This document shows positions 44,483 to 55,214 of a DNA stretch of 64,000 bases, in pieces. The notes beneath the pieces were generated by a model. The model was not told the origin of the DNA and ran no database searches. It was given only the letters and a program-made list of their open reading frames with translations. The number at the start of each line of letters is the position of its first letter. Within the stretch, counting starts at the first letter, position 1. The position numbers were made by a program, and so were the translations under genes. Source of the DNA: Ceratotherium simum simum. Its lineage: Eukaryota > Chordata > Mammalia > Perissodactyla > Rhinocerotidae. The stretch is taken from the NCBI RefSeq assembly GCF_000283155.1, contig NW_004454195.1:11589916-11653915 (forward strand), written 5' to 3'.

Positions 44483-44989
44483 AGAGGGTGGGCAGGAAGA
44501 GATTTAAAGGTGACTTTTAGAGGTGAGAGTGTCCTCTTCAGGGAGGCTTGGCATGTCATGACGGAGCTGGGTCAAGGGAAAGGCAGCAGAAATCTAAGCT
44601 TTCTTGGATTTTCATGGATTTTTTCCAAAGTTCCAGGCTTGGAGGCTGGAGCTCTTTTTACTTTTCATCACTGCCTTCACCGAGACCCATTGCCTTTGGG
44701 CTGGCCTTCCTCTTTCTCTCATACCCTACTCTCGACAACACCCTTTTTCCTCTGAAGGTGGTTTTAGGAGGAAAGCACAGGGCCCTCCTGGCCACGGCAG
44801 GCCTGTTATTTGGCTGCAGGACATTCGGGGCCACCATGGCTAGTGCTGTTGGACCAGCAGCCCCACCTGGTGTGGGCCGCAGACAAAATTCTGGGTTGGA
44901 ACTTTGCATGAACATAATGCCTTTGACCGAATGTCTCATAAAGTGATTCTGTTTTGTGTTTCTCAGGCTAGCCAAGCCTTTTGTGGGAG
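44483..44989. other. Intron segment without recognised feature
   Basis: Ordinary sequence; short open frames without recognisable product. Confidence 0.4.
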
Positions 44990-45480
44990 TAACCTGATAG
45001 CCCATCAATATTTTCCTGATGTACAAATAGAGAAAACAAAGCCACAGGATGAGTATGTGCCCAGCAATTCACAATAGCAACCAAAATTAAAGTCACACCC
45101 ACCTTCACCCTGGCAGTTCCAAATCGGGGGATTTATTAGCTGTATTAGCACAACTGTTTATTGCAGCACTACTTATAATATTGAATAACTGGAAACCCTA
45201 AGTGTCTACGTGTAGAGGAGTGGGTTATGTGAATTGTACCATATTAATACAATGTAACATCGTGCAGCCTATAAAATCATAACTTAGATTCGCATGCACT
45301 TTGTGGAAAGATCTCCAAAGTATAGTGTTAAGTGAAAAATTAAGATAGGAAATAAATAGCGTGATCCCACTTTAAAAAGATAGATATATCAGGAGGATAT
45401 ACAAGAAACTGTTCACAGTCTTGTTTGGGGAATGGACAGGGGTTGAGGAGAGAACTTACTTTCATTTTATATCCTACTGT
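44990..45480 (+). repeat. Ancient L1 3' region, sense
   Basis: CAATTCACAATAGCAACCAA, TTATTGCAGCACTACTTATA, TAACTGGAAACCCTAAGTGT, AGTGTTAAGTGAAAAATTAA and TGATCCCACTTTAAAAAGAT are typical words of the sense L1M 3' region. Confidence 0.65.
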
Positions 45481-45529
45481 AGTGTTAGATTTTAAAAAGA
45501 ACATGTCCATATTTTACTTTCATTTTAAA

Positions 45530-46107
45530 ATTAAATTTTATTTACATACTTTTAAAATTTAATTTTTAAAAACTTGTTTCATTTGTATATTTTTTGGCAC
45601 AGGGAGTACATGCATGTGATTGAAAATTAAAGGTACAAAAGAATAAACCATAAAATGCTTATCTTCCTCTCTCTCCTGGTCACCAGCTCCCCTTCCTGGA
45701 GCACCCACATTACCTGTAGACCTATTCTATGAGTGTACAGAAAAAGTAACTTTCTTTCTTTCTTTCTTTTTTTTTTTGGTGAGGAAGATTGGCCCTCAGC
45801 TAATATCTGTTGCCACTTTTCCTCTTTTTTCTTGAGGAAGATTGTTGCTGAGCTAACACCTGTGCCAGTCTTCCTCTATTATTTATGTGGGAAGCCACCA
45901 CAGCATGGCTTGACCAGTGACGTGTAGGTCTACGCCCAGGATCCAAACCCGCAAACCCCAGGCCACCAAAGCAGAGCGAGTGAACTTAACCGCTATGCCA
46001 CCAGGCCAGCTCCAAAAAGTAACTTTCTAATCACCCCTGTAAACATGAATGCATGCTAAAATCCCCTCTGACCAGCACTCTTCCCCCATCCCCTACCATT
46101 CGTGTAT
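45530..46107 (-). repeat. Old L1 3' fragment, antisense, split by an ERE
   Basis: AAAATTAAAGGTACAAAAGA, CTGGTCACCAGCTCCCCTTC and, after the SINE at 45756-46013, TAACTTTCTAATCACCCCTG. The left part resembles the antisense L1M type also seen at 6440-7195. Boundaries are approximate. Confidence 0.45.
45756..46013 (-). mobile_element. ERE-type SINE, minus strand
   Basis: The plus strand reads GTGAGGAAGATTGGCCCTCA, TTGAGGAAGATTGTTGCTGA, then ATGTGGGAAGCCACCACAGC and AACTTAACCGCTATGCCACC. A perfect 15-base target duplication (AAAAAGTAACTTTCT) lies at 45741-45755 and 46014-46028. Confidence 0.95.
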
Positions 46108-46124
46108 TTATAATATTAGGTTTT

Positions 46125-46242
46125 TTTTTTTTTAATTTTTTGTTTATTGCAATAACATTGGTTTATAACATTGTAAAAATTTCAGGTGTACAAGTAAGGG
46201 AACAGGACAAAACCCCAGAAAAGGAACTAAGTGAAAGAGTGG
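46125..46242 (-). mobile_element. Severely 5'-truncated L1 insertion
   Basis: A T run then ATTGCAATAACATTGGTTTA and TAACATTGTAAAAATTTCAG GTGTACA, the antisense view of a comparatively young L1 3' end. A perfect 17-base target duplication (TTATAATATTAGGTTTT) lies at 46108-46124 and 46243-46259, giving a 118-base insert. The last 45 or so bases (from about 46195) do not look like a simple continuation. Confidence 0.88.
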
Positions 46243-46274
46243 TTATAATATTAGGTTTTAAAAAGAAAGCTAGT

Positions 46275-46535
46275 GGGGCCGGCCCAGTGATGTAGTGGTT
46301 AAGTTTGCATGCTCCGCTTCAGTGGCCTGGGGTTCGTGGGTTTGGATTCCAGGTCTGGACCTACACACCGCTCATCAAGCCATGCTGTGGCTGCATCCTG
46401 TATGCAAAATAGAGGAAGACTGGCACAGATGTTAGCTCAGGGACAATCTTCCTCTAGCAAAAAGAGGAAGATTGGCAACAGACGTTAGCTCAGGGCCGAT
46501 CTTCCTCACCAAAAAAAAAGTAAATAAAAATAAAG
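46275..46535 (+). mobile_element. ERE-type SINE
   Basis: GGGGCCGGCCCAGTGATGTA, GGTTTGGATTCC (degraded B box), CAAAATAGAGGAAGACTGGC, two GTTAGCTCAGGG units and an A-rich tail. An 11-base target duplication (AGAAAGCTAGT) lies at 46264-46274 and 46536-46546. Confidence 0.93.
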
Positions 46536-46779
46536 AGAAAGCTAGTTGGGGAAGAAACCCAACTTTTCCAAGTCTGTTAGTCATGGATAAAAGGCAAAAA
46601 TTCGGAGTCCTAGGCTAGCCCATTCCTTAGACTGAGTCTAGGTCCTGGGGAAGGCATGCGGTGGGTTTGGCACAGTAGCTTTTTACCAACCAGTGCAGAA
46701 ATATCTCAACAATTGAGCTACCTGCTTGGTTGTACCTGGCAGAACCACCTGGAGATGTGGTGCCCAAGACTGTGGTAGG

Positions 46780-47020
46780 CTTTCTTCGTTTGGAGATTAC
46801 AGTCCAGTGGAAGAAAACACAGAATTGATTATTTCCTCACAATTATAGTAAGGGAGACGGAGGAAAAACATGAGCATATTCCAGGGGTCTGAAGAAGTTC
46901 ATCAGTAAAGGAAACCTCCTCTGAAAGGAGACGATGAGTAGGAAATTAACTTGGAGGAGAGGTGAGGGTAGGGGATGGGGTGAACAGCATTCCAGGCACA
47001 GCATGTGCAAAGGCTTCACG
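46780..47020 (-). repeat. L2 fragment, antisense
   Basis: GAACAGCATTCCAGGCACAG, CATGTGCAAAGGCTTCACGC and preceding GGAGATTACAGTCCAGTGGA are typical antisense L2 words. Confidence 0.6.
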
Positions 47021-47424
47021 CGGTCAGTTTCTCATGATGCAAGCAGAAGATTTATAGCACCCCAACCACAACCATTGTTTTGTATATCAAAGATACATTC
47101 TTCAAGGACTCTTCATTCCTTTGTGTTTGAGTTTAGTTGTTTGGTTTTTCTTTGTTAGCGCTCTCCCCCCACCCCAAGGTGGGTAAATAGAGATTGCAGT
47201 GGTAGCCCGAGGCTACAGGCCCCCAGCCCCTGACATGAAGAGGGGGCAGTGGTCATGAGTGCAGCACAGCACGTGCTTAGAGGTGCCCCAAAAGAGAAAG
47301 CTCTGGAAAGGAGCAGCTCTGAGGTTGCCCTGGGGTTCGGGGGGTGTTTGGTTGGGGACATACATCCTTCAGGATGTCTGAGTTTGTACAGCGACCTTTT
47401 ACTGCTACAGTGGCCTGTTGAAGT
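47021..47424. other. Intron segment without recognised feature
   Basis: Ordinary sequence; no gene or clear repeat. Confidence 0.4.
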
Positions 47425-47880
47425 GAGTCAGATGCCAGCTGAGCATGTGGCGAATTCTCCAGGCCTCTGGCTTTCCAACCACATTTTGCCTTGCTGTTTG
47501 TTTCTGGTGCTTCTGCTGCGCGCTGGCATCCAGCCTGCTCTTCCAAGAACCCACTGTGTTTCCCTCCACCCTGTCTTCAAAGAATGCCCTCCTCGATCCT
47601 TTCTGCCCAGCAGGTCCCACTGGTCTTGTAAGATGAAGCTTGAATGTTGCTTCTCCAGGGGGTATCTACTCCTTCCTCCTCTCCTGAGCCCAGAGTCGGG
47701 TGCTTTACTCCTGTGTTTCCATAGTGCCCTGCACTTGGCCCGCACCATGCTTTGAGGCCCTCTGGACTTTGATGCTCTCCCAGAACGTGGTGCTTCTCAG
47801 GTCTGTGCTTGCTCCCTCTTGGTATTCAAGGCCTGGTGCAGTCATACAAGAAGGCTCAGAAAATGTTTGCTAAATGAATA
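47425..47880 (+). repeat. L2 LINE 3' end
   Basis: GAATGCCCTCCTCGATCCTT, TTGAATGTTGCTTCTCCAGG, TCCATAGTGCCCTGCACTTG and AAAATGTTTGCTAAATGAAT fit the L2 3' region and its terminal repeat. Confidence 0.55.
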
Positions 47881-48146
47881 GTCTGCAGACAAGCACCTTT
47901 AGGAACCAAAGCAGGCAATGCTGTGTGGATTGGAGGAACCCATAAAGCTTTAACGGAGGGATCTGTTCTGCTGACCCTCATGGGAGAGTGGGGAGGAAAT
48001 TGTATGCATCTGGGTGAAGGCAGTGGAAATGCACTGAGAGAGAGAGAACGTGATGTGGGGTCAGGTGGAGAAGGAGAAGAGGGAGGACACCATGTGAAAA
48101 CTCCCCTGCAGCCTTTCCCCCATGGAAGCCCCCCTGCAGGTCAACT

Positions 48147-48345
48147 CAGTGGTCTTCAACTGGGGGAGATTTGGCAATGTCTGGAGACCCTTTTGGTTGT
48201 CCCAACTGGGGAGGTGCTACCATCAATTAGTGAGTAGAGGCCAGGGATGCTGCTGAATGTGCTACCATGCAGAGGACTGTCAGCCCCCATAACAAAGAAT
48301 GATCCCCCACAAAATGTCAGTCGTGCTGCTGTTGGGAGACTTGAG
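48147..48345 (-). mobile_element. hAT-type DNA transposon (MER20-like)
   Basis: CAGTGGTCTTCAACTGGGGG, TGGCAATGTCTGGAGACCCT, TTTTGGTTGTCCCAACTGGG, CCAGGGATGCTGCTGAATGT and AGAATGATCCCCCACAAAAT fit MER20 in reverse. Confidence 0.85.
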
Positions 48346-48741
48346 TTAAGCGGAACATGGCTTAGCCACATGTTGATTGCATAGACTAGGGCTGGGTGAG
48401 TAAATGTTAAATGTTTCTAATTAACTTGTACATATGACCGGTGACATTCTCCAGGGAGTGTTTAATGACCAGAGATACAGAAGAGGAAGTGAGTTTGGGG
48501 GCAGGTTGCTGCTTCGTTCATTGAAGCTTTCCATTTCTCTCACCGCGTGGACCCAGGTCTGGTGGGATAAAACATTCAGCGTGTGGGACAGGGAGATGCG
48601 CGCGGGGCAGAGGCTGCAAAATCCTCTGTGCTGCCCACTCACAGAACAACCACAGTGGCGTGGCGCCATTGTGCACAGGTCTTTGACAGGCATGGAACCA
48701 CAAGGGGAACCATGTAGGAGGGTGTCCTGATAAGAGGAAGG
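48346..48741. other. Intron segment without recognised feature
   Basis: Ordinary sequence with a few CpGs near 48596-48606; no gene or clear repeat. Confidence 0.4.
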
Positions 48742-49110
48742 TGCTATGGACTGAATGTTGTATCCCCCCAAAATCCTTATGTTGAAACCTTAACCCTACA
48801 ATGTGATGGTATTTGGAGATGGGACCTTTGGGAGGTAATTAGGTTTAGATGAGGCCATGAGGGTGGGCCCCCATGATGAGATTAGTGCACTTGTAAGAAG
48901 AGACATGAGAGGTGATCTCTCTCCCCGATGTGAGGATGTAGGGAGAAGGTAGCTGTCTGCAAACCAGGAAAAGAGCCTTCACCAGAACCCAACCATACTG
49001 GCACCCTTCTCGGACCTCCAGCGTCCAGAACCATGAGATATAAATGTTTGTTGGTTAGGCTGCCCAGTCTACGGTATCTTGTTATAGCAGCCCAAATCCA
49101 GTGAGACAGA
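48742..49110 (+). mobile_element. MLT1-type (ERVL-MaLR) solo LTR
   Basis: TGCTATGGACTGAATGTTGT, CCCCCCAAAATCCTTATGTT, GGAGATGGGACCTTTGGGAG, AGGGTGGGCCCCCATGATGA and TTGTTATAGCAGCCCAAATC follow the MaLR LTR order. Confidence 0.88.
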
Positions 49111-49629
49111 AGGTGAAGAGACTGGACAGGGAAACTTTATTTTATGACCCTGCCTCCCCTAAAGTTTCACTTTCACAGAAATGTCATCATAGACATGGAA
49201 ACAGGAGTTCCGCCTTGTCTCCTTCTTCTGTTTAGAACATCATTTAGCCAGGACCAAATCTGGGTACTGGTTGCATGGTGATGGCTGTCTTCTGTTTTTA
49301 GACTGATCTGTGCAGTTGCCCCTGTAGCTTGTTGTTTAGACATTTGGCTGCTCAGGGTGGGTTCCAAAGCCATCTGGTGTGCAGGGGGCCCAGACTGGGG
49401 CTGAGTCAGTGAGGAGCCCCTCCTCCTTGAGATACGTTAAGAGAGCAGAGCGAGCATGCTGCTGGGAGGAAATGGCCTTCATCTCAATGATTGTGAATAT
49501 CGAAGGTGGAGAGAGTTGCTTTTGCCATGAGATATGCCATTGGAAGCACAGGCCCTGAACAGTCCACGGTTTCTGCCAAGTTCTGGGTTTTGAAGACAGG
49601 CAAAAGGGAAAAGGGACCTTGGGGAAAGG
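49111..49629. other. Intron segment without recognised feature
   Basis: Ordinary sequence; no gene or clear repeat. Confidence 0.4.
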
Positions 49630-49810
49630 AGTTTAATTAAAGGTTCTTAGCTGGTGAGGTTTCACCCTTGGTGGCAATCTGGGAACGAAATGTAAATGGT
49701 CACTTCAAGTTTGTATTGAGGTGCTGGTTGTTGCTTTGGGATTTTTCTCATCATTAATGAAAAGCTTTGTTCTTAAGATGCAATTTGCATAATGCTACTT
49801 GGAATAGGAC
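49630..49810. promoter_or_regulatory. Candidate enhancer-like segment B (POU octamer, homeobox words)
   Basis: Non-repetitive. It carries GTTTAATTAAAGG, CATCATTAATGAAAAG and a 13-base palindrome ATGCAATTTGCAT (49778-49790) containing the octamer ATTTGCAT. Clustered AT-rich homeodomain and POU-type motifs are common in developmental enhancers. Function is inferred only. Confidence 0.3.
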
Positions 49811-50206
49811 CATATAGAGAAGAGAGTGGGTGCAGGGTCTTCTGGTAGAAAAGTGCCACCAAGCTCTGTGGCTAAAAGGGCATGTGGCCCTATTGGTGAG
49901 GGTGGGATCGCCTGGAGGGAGGGCTCTTCCAGCCTGGCACTGGGATGAGGAAGCCTGGAGTTGGGCCTGGGCAGGTCCATTCCGTGTGTGATTTAGAGGT
50001 ATGGCAGCTGTAAGGGAAAAACTCAGTTTTTTTCCTTCCTGTGTAGGGAAAAACCCAGCTCTTCCTTACTGTGTGTTTCTTCCCTGTGAGTCTCCTTTAC
50101 TGTTCACACAAACACTTCACTTCCAGTCACCAAATGTGTGGAAGTGTTTCTCCACCCCAACCAATTCTCTGCGACTCCAGCTCAGTGTCCTACAATTTAA
50201 CTCAAT

Positions 50207-50468
50207 TCTTCTTTTTTTTTTTTTTTGAGGAAGATTGGCCCTGCGCTAACATCTGTTGCCAATCTTCCTCTTTTTCTTTTTTCTCCCCAAAGCCCCAGTA
50301 CATAGTTGTGTATCATAGTTGTAGAGTTGTAGTTCTTCCATATGGGGTGCTGCCTCAGCATGGCTTGGTGAGTGGTGCCTAGGTTTGCGCCCGGGATCCG
50401 AACCTGCGAACCCCGGGCTGCCGAAGCGAAACGCGCAAACTTAACCACTATACCACCAGGCCGGCCCC
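50207..50468 (-). mobile_element. ERE-type SINE, minus strand
   Basis: The plus strand reads GAGGAAGATTGGCCCTGCGC, AAAGCCCCAGTACATAGTTG, GGGATCCGAACCTGCGAACC and ACTATACCACCAGGCCGGCC. A 9-base target duplication (TAACTCAAT) lies at 50198-50206 and 50469-50477, inside an LTR. Confidence 0.93.
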
Positions 50469-51035
50469 TAACTCAATGCTAACACTCTCTACCTGGAGAT
50501 AGTGTCAGATCCCACAGGTTAACGGCTCAATCCCACGAGACTACTCCTACCCTACTTCAGACGCCAGTCACAAGTCCAGTTTAGGACCTGTGTTTCTGAC
50601 CAACCGGCTATAGATCAGAGGTTCAATGACCCCCTCCGTGGATTCGTTTAATTTGCTAGAGCAGCTCACAGAACTCAGGGAAACTCTTATGTTTACTAGT
50701 TTATTGGAGGATATGATGAGGGATACAGATGAACAGCCAGATAAAGAGTCACGGAGGGCAAGGTCTGGGAGGGTCCTGAGCACAGGAGTTGGGTGCGTCA
50801 CCCTCCCGGTATGGATGTGTTTGCCCACCTGGAAGCTCCCTGAACCCCATACTTTCAGGATTTTATGGAGGCTTCTTCATGTAGGCATGCTCGATTATTA
50901 ACTCTATTTTCAACCCTTCTCCCTTCTCAAGAGAATGGGGTTGGGAGGCGGGGCCGAAAATTCCAGGCTTCTAATCATGACTTGGTCTTTCTGGTGACCA
51001 GTCCCCATCCAAGAGCCCACCCAGAGTCGCTCATT

Positions 51036-51213
51036 AGAACAAAAGACACTCCTCTCACCCAGGAAATTACTAGGGTTTCAGGAGACCTGTGTCAGGAACT
51101 GGGGTCAAAGACCAAATTTTAGAACAAAAGATGCTCCCAGTGCTCTTATCACTTAGGAAATGACAAGGATTTCAGGAGCTCTGTGCCAGGAACCAGGGAC
51201 AGAGACCTATATA
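51036..51213. repeat. Tandem duplication of about 85-92 bases within the LTR
   Basis: Unit 1 (51036-51120) and unit 2 (51121-51213) both begin AGAACAAAAGA and share ACT(C/T)AGGAAAT, a TTTCAGGAG word and CAGGAAC before CAAAGACC or CAGAGACC. Unit 2 carries an 8-base or so expansion. The units are clearly diverged, so the duplication is old. Confidence 0.8.
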
Positions 51214-51237
51214 TATATTTTCTATTATTTCACAGCA

Positions 51238-51379
51238 GCCTAGAGGAAGGCAGGAGAGAGGGGTTAGGACATGTGACTTGAGAGAGAGAGCAAGGAAAAA
51301 ATTAAAGTCTGAACACGTCCCGTGAAAGTATAGCTAGTCATGTGGTTGAGGGGGTAGGACCATGCTCTCTTTGGATAAT
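51238..51379. other. Short intron segment without recognised feature
   Basis: Contains GAGAGAGAGAGC at about 51280. Nothing else is recognised. Confidence 0.4.
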
Positions 51380-51560
51380 GAGAGGATACGAGTGGCAGAG
51401 TGCAAAGACCAGGAAGTCTAGGGTCAAATCTTGACTCTGGCTAAGTGACCTTGGAACAATTGCTTAGCGTTTCTGAGCCTCTTTCAGCTGACAGCTAGGC
51501 TGTGGTGTTGCGGGACGGAAGCATGAACGTACGCTGCAGAAGTGCGGATAATGGAAAGTA
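51380..51560 (+). repeat. MIR SINE
   Basis: GGGTCAAATCTTGACTCTGG, CTAAGTGACCTTGGAACAAT and GCGTTTCTGAGCCTCTTTCA follow MIR order. Confidence 0.7.
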
Positions 51561-52087
51561 GTCCTCCCTTCCCCTTGCCCTGAGAGGAGGCCGGTGGCTT
51601 CCCTCAGGGAAGGCTCTGGGTGCTTCAGTTGGAGAACCTACAGAGAGAAACTGTCTGCTGTTTCCTCAGCTTCATGATGTAAACACTTGAGCCTTTTTCT
51701 TCCTTGAGGTGGTCTTGAATGTGCTGGCTGTAAAAGGCAGTGGAAATGAAAAGCTGGCACAGCCACCCCGGGCGCCTGAGATCAGAAGGCGACAGGAAGA
51801 TGAAGACGTCAAGTTTGCCTTTCCACCGCTGGCCGCAGGGCTCTCTGTGGCATCTCTCGGCTTACACACCCTCCCCACTTCCTCCCCAGCCCCCAGTTTT
51901 CACACCGCTGTGACTAGTGTCACCCTGGGCTGAGTAAGGCTCACATTTTGTTAAAAGAGGCACCGGGACCAGAGCAGAGGAAGTTCACATGGGCTTGAGG
52001 GCTACAGAAAAGACCTAACCTTCTACAGACACCGGAAGTGGGCTGATTTTTCCTTTTCTTTCTTTCTTTTTTTTTTGTTTTTGTTTT
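51561..52087. other. Intron segment without recognised feature
   Basis: Ordinary sequence; no gene or clear repeat apart from a T-rich run at about 52050-52090. Confidence 0.4.
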
Positions 52088-52091
52088 AATT

Positions 52092-52320
52092 CGACAACAA
52101 ACATTTATTGCAGACTTAATAAAGGCCAAGAATCACAGTGTATGTTCATATGTGTTATCTCATTTAGGTTCTACAACTCTTTGAGTTAGACATTACTATT
52201 TCTTGTTTTACAACTGAGACTCAGAAATTATTCACCAGTAGCTCAGAAATAGTAGAGACGAGATTTGAACCCAGGCCTTCTGCCACCTGCACTCCTCCTG
52301 CTATAACTTTAGCCTCAGCT
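52092..52320 (-). repeat. MIR SINE, antisense
   Basis: AACAAACATTTATTGCAGAC, TGTTATCTCATTTAGGTTCT, TGTTTTACAACTGAGACTCA and GATTTGAACCCAGGCCTTCT are in antisense MIR order. Confidence 0.8.
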
Positions 52321-52408
52321 GAAGTAATGAAAAGATCTTTCTTCTTCTTCTTTTTCTTCTGGGACCACTACTTTAAGTTTATTCAGTGAGGGATAGGGAA
52401 AATGGGAT

Positions 52409-52500
52409 TTTTTTTTTAATTGAGGTAACATTGGTTTATAAACATTGTATAAATTTCAAGTGTACATCGTTGTATTTCGATCTTTGTAGATTACAGCCTT
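52409..52500 (-). mobile_element. 5'-truncated L1 3' end, antisense
   Basis: TTTTTTTTTAATTGAGGTAA, CATTGGTTTATAAACATTGT and ATAAATTTCAAGTGTACATC are the antisense view of the same L1 3' end as at 46125. Target duplication not resolved. Confidence 0.75.
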
Positions 52501-53384
52501 ATTTTTTCTAATGCTAAGAAGAAAAGGGAGTTCAGCATTTAAAGATGGTTGATGGAAAAGGCAACTTGTTTCCACCTGGACTTTCCTGTCTGTCTGGTAC
52601 CCGGGACTCCCAGGCCTGCGTGTCTTTGAACGTTGACTGTGTTGAGGGAGCTTGGTGCGCTGTCAGCCGCTGTGCTCTGCCTGACTAGGAGCCATTTGCA
52701 AAGGGAGCAGTCAGCAGCTTTCCATCGGGGGCTGCTCATTTGTCTTTTGGCAGAGTTGACCTCCAAGTGTAGTAGTCCCTTCCCACGCTTGGGGGCCAGT
52801 CTGGGCTCAGTCGGGTGTCCTGGGGCCTGTTAAAGATGAGGAGGTGCTCATCAGGGGCCCCCACATCCTGTATGTGCACAGTCCAAGGGAGCTCCAGGAG
52901 TAGCAGGTGGTGGCATAAACCTTCCTTTAATATCAGACGTGATAGCGACATTGTAAAACGTAGGTAACTCAGACTTATGTAAATTGAACGTCCCAAAAAC
53001 ATCAGAGAAGTTTGCTACGAGCAGTACTTTTTAAAATCTTGTGTTTAGCTTATCACAGTTCGCCCACGTCTAATCTCTCCCTTGAGCCTCCCATTTTGTC
53101 AATTTGGAATTTTGCACAGTTATCGGATTTTCTGCAAGTCAAGTCCTCCTGCATGCACATTCTCTCTTCAAAGGCTTGAGGTGTACAGAACACGTGGGTT
53201 CTGAGCAGACTCTGCGTGACCTTGGAAATGTCATTTCAAGATGATTAAGTCAAACTGGAAAAACTCAGTGTGTCGTGAGCCCCTGTTACCTTGAGTTTGT
53301 TCTGTGGGTTCCCACAGCACACCACATCGGGGCTGTTTCCAACTTCCTTGTGGTTTCCAAAAATGCTTTCCTGTAGTTTGCTCA
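52501..53384. other. Intron segment without recognised feature
   Basis: Ordinary sequence; no gene or clear repeat. Confidence 0.4.
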
Positions 53385-53387
53385 GCA

Positions 53388-53520
53388 CAATAACCACATT
53401 AGATAAATATCGTTATATTCCTGCTTTGCAGAGGAGAAAATTAAATAACCTGTCTTAAGACACAAATAGTAAGACAAAGAGCTGAGACTTCAACCCCAGC
53501 CTTTTGGCACCAGGGCCATG
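53388..53520 (-). repeat. MIR fragment, antisense
   Basis: TATTCCTGCTTTGCAGAGGA, TTAAATAACCTGTCTTAAGA and TGAGACTTCAACCCCAGCCT are in antisense MIR order. Confidence 0.65.
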
Positions 53521-54569
53521 TCTGTCCCCAGTGGACACTGCCTGCCGTTCCCAGAGCAGGAGAAAGCTGCAGAGAACTTGCAACATTTGGCAAAAGGCTC
53601 CCTGTTCTCTGCTCTAGCTTAGTTCCCAGTCCCCATCCTGCTTATAGGGTCCTGAGTTGTTCCTTGCTTGGGATCTGCCTTCTCAGTCCACCCAGATCTC
53701 TGATTCTGGGTCCCCAAGGGAGCTGTTCCTTCTGCTTGTCTTGGGTTCTTGTTGTGACATACTCTCCCTGGTGCCTGCAGAGTACCAGTGGGGTGTTCAT
53801 TCAGCATCCCAGGGAGCAGAAGGCCACCTCCCAGGCTTTGAAGGGGCAGGCAGGGTCCTTGGAAGGCTTTAGGAGGTTGGAGGAGAGGTTGTAGTCATTT
53901 TACTAGAAGCTGGGCAGGTCAATGTCTTGCACCCAGTTATGGCTTCCACCTCACCTTGTGACCCAGATGACACAGTCTGGGCTGGGGTAGGATAAACCCA
54001 GTGTTGTATGTGGGACACCAAGCCTCATCGACGGCTGTTTGTGTCTTCCTGGCACTCATGTCTTCTGTATTGTAGGACCAGGTAGGCTGGGCTTGCAGCC
54101 TGCCTCGTATGTGGACTTCTCGGCCTAGAACTCTCGTAGGAGGCACCACGGAGCCGGGTGGGCGGGGAGAGAGCCAATCCCAGTCTCAGCCTGACTCACC
54201 TGCTTCCCGCGTTGGATGACTTCCATCAGACTTGCGACGTTGGGTCCCTGGCCTGTGCCTACAGCTGTGTGAGCAGGATGGCCCAGACATTTTTCCCCTT
54301 TCTTGGGAGAACTGGGGAACATGGCTGTCATTTTCATTTTAATTTCTAGAAGAGCCTCGTGGAGACTTCTGTTTGGCTTTCTGGTGAGGCTTGACCGGCC
54401 AGGGTGCGAGAGCTCAGGCCATGTGTACTTATCAGGAAGATGCGTGGAGAGGAGACCTTGAAGCTTTTAGACCCGAATGAGGACTGTGACCCTGGTTTCT
54501 CTCTGAGCAACCCTACAAGGGACTTTAACAAGCTCACAATCTTCAGATGGTTTTTATTTCGTTTTAAAT
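53521..54569. other. Intron segment without recognised feature
   Basis: Moderately GC-rich, unique-looking; no gene or clear repeat. Confidence 0.4.
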
Positions 54570-55150
54570 TTTTTCCCCAAATTTTTTTATTGTGGTAAAA
54601 TACACATAATGGAAAAATTACCATTTTAACCATTTTAAGTGTACAGATCAGTGGTATTAAATACACTCATAATGTTGTGCAACCATCACCACCATCCATC
54701 TCCAGAACTCTTTTCATCTTATAAAACTGAAACTCTGTACCCATTAAACAGTAACTCCCCATTCCCCTCTCCCTCCAGCCCCTGGCAACCACCGTTCTAT
54801 TTTCTCTATGATTTTGACTACTCTAAGTACCTCATACAAGTGGAATTATATCATATTTATCCTTTTGTGACTGGCTTATTTCACTTAGCATAATGTATTC
54901 AAGGTTCATCCATGAGGACAACTCACATTGTAGCATGCATGTGTTAGAACTCGATTTCTTTTTAAGCCTGAATAATATTTCATTATATATATCGCATTTT
55001 CTTTATCCATTCCTCTGTTGATGGGTATTTAAGTTGCGTCTACCTCTTGGCTGTTGTGAAGAATGCTGCAGTGAACATGGGTGTGCAAATATCTAAGATC
55101 CTATTTTCAATTATTTTAGGTATATACCCAGAAGTGGATCAGATGGGTTT
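54570..55150 (-). repeat. Ancient L1 3' region, antisense
   Basis: TTTTTATTGTGGTAAAATAC, GTGTACAGATCAGTGGTATT, TGTGCAACCATCACCACCAT, CCCCTGGCAACCACCGTTCT and CTTTATCCATTCCTCTGTTG are the standard plus-strand view of an antisense L1M 3' end. Confidence 0.85.
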
Positions 55151-55214
55151 TTGAGCCATTTTCTGCATTTCTGAATCCTATCTTTCTTAGCTCAGGTCTG
55201 GTGGAACGTAGGCC

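Larger units (their letters stand above)
50060..51234 (-). mobile_element. ERVL-type LTR, split by an ERE and carrying an internal tandem duplication
   Basis: TCTGACCAACCGGCTATAGA, TCAGAGGTTCAATGACCCCC, AACTCAGGGAAACTCTTATG, GATACAGATGAACAGCCAGA, CCATACTTTCAGGATTTTAT and AACAAAAGATGCTCCCAGTG. It ends (its own start) TATTATTTCACA. These are words of a mammalian LTR in reverse. The left edge is approximate. The ERE at 50207-50468 lies inside. No viral gene sequence is visible. Confidence 0.6.

Noticed and set aside
11062..51234. Endogenous retrovirus coding regions
   Set aside because: Only LTR-type sequences were recognised; no gag, pol or env-like frame adjoins any of them.
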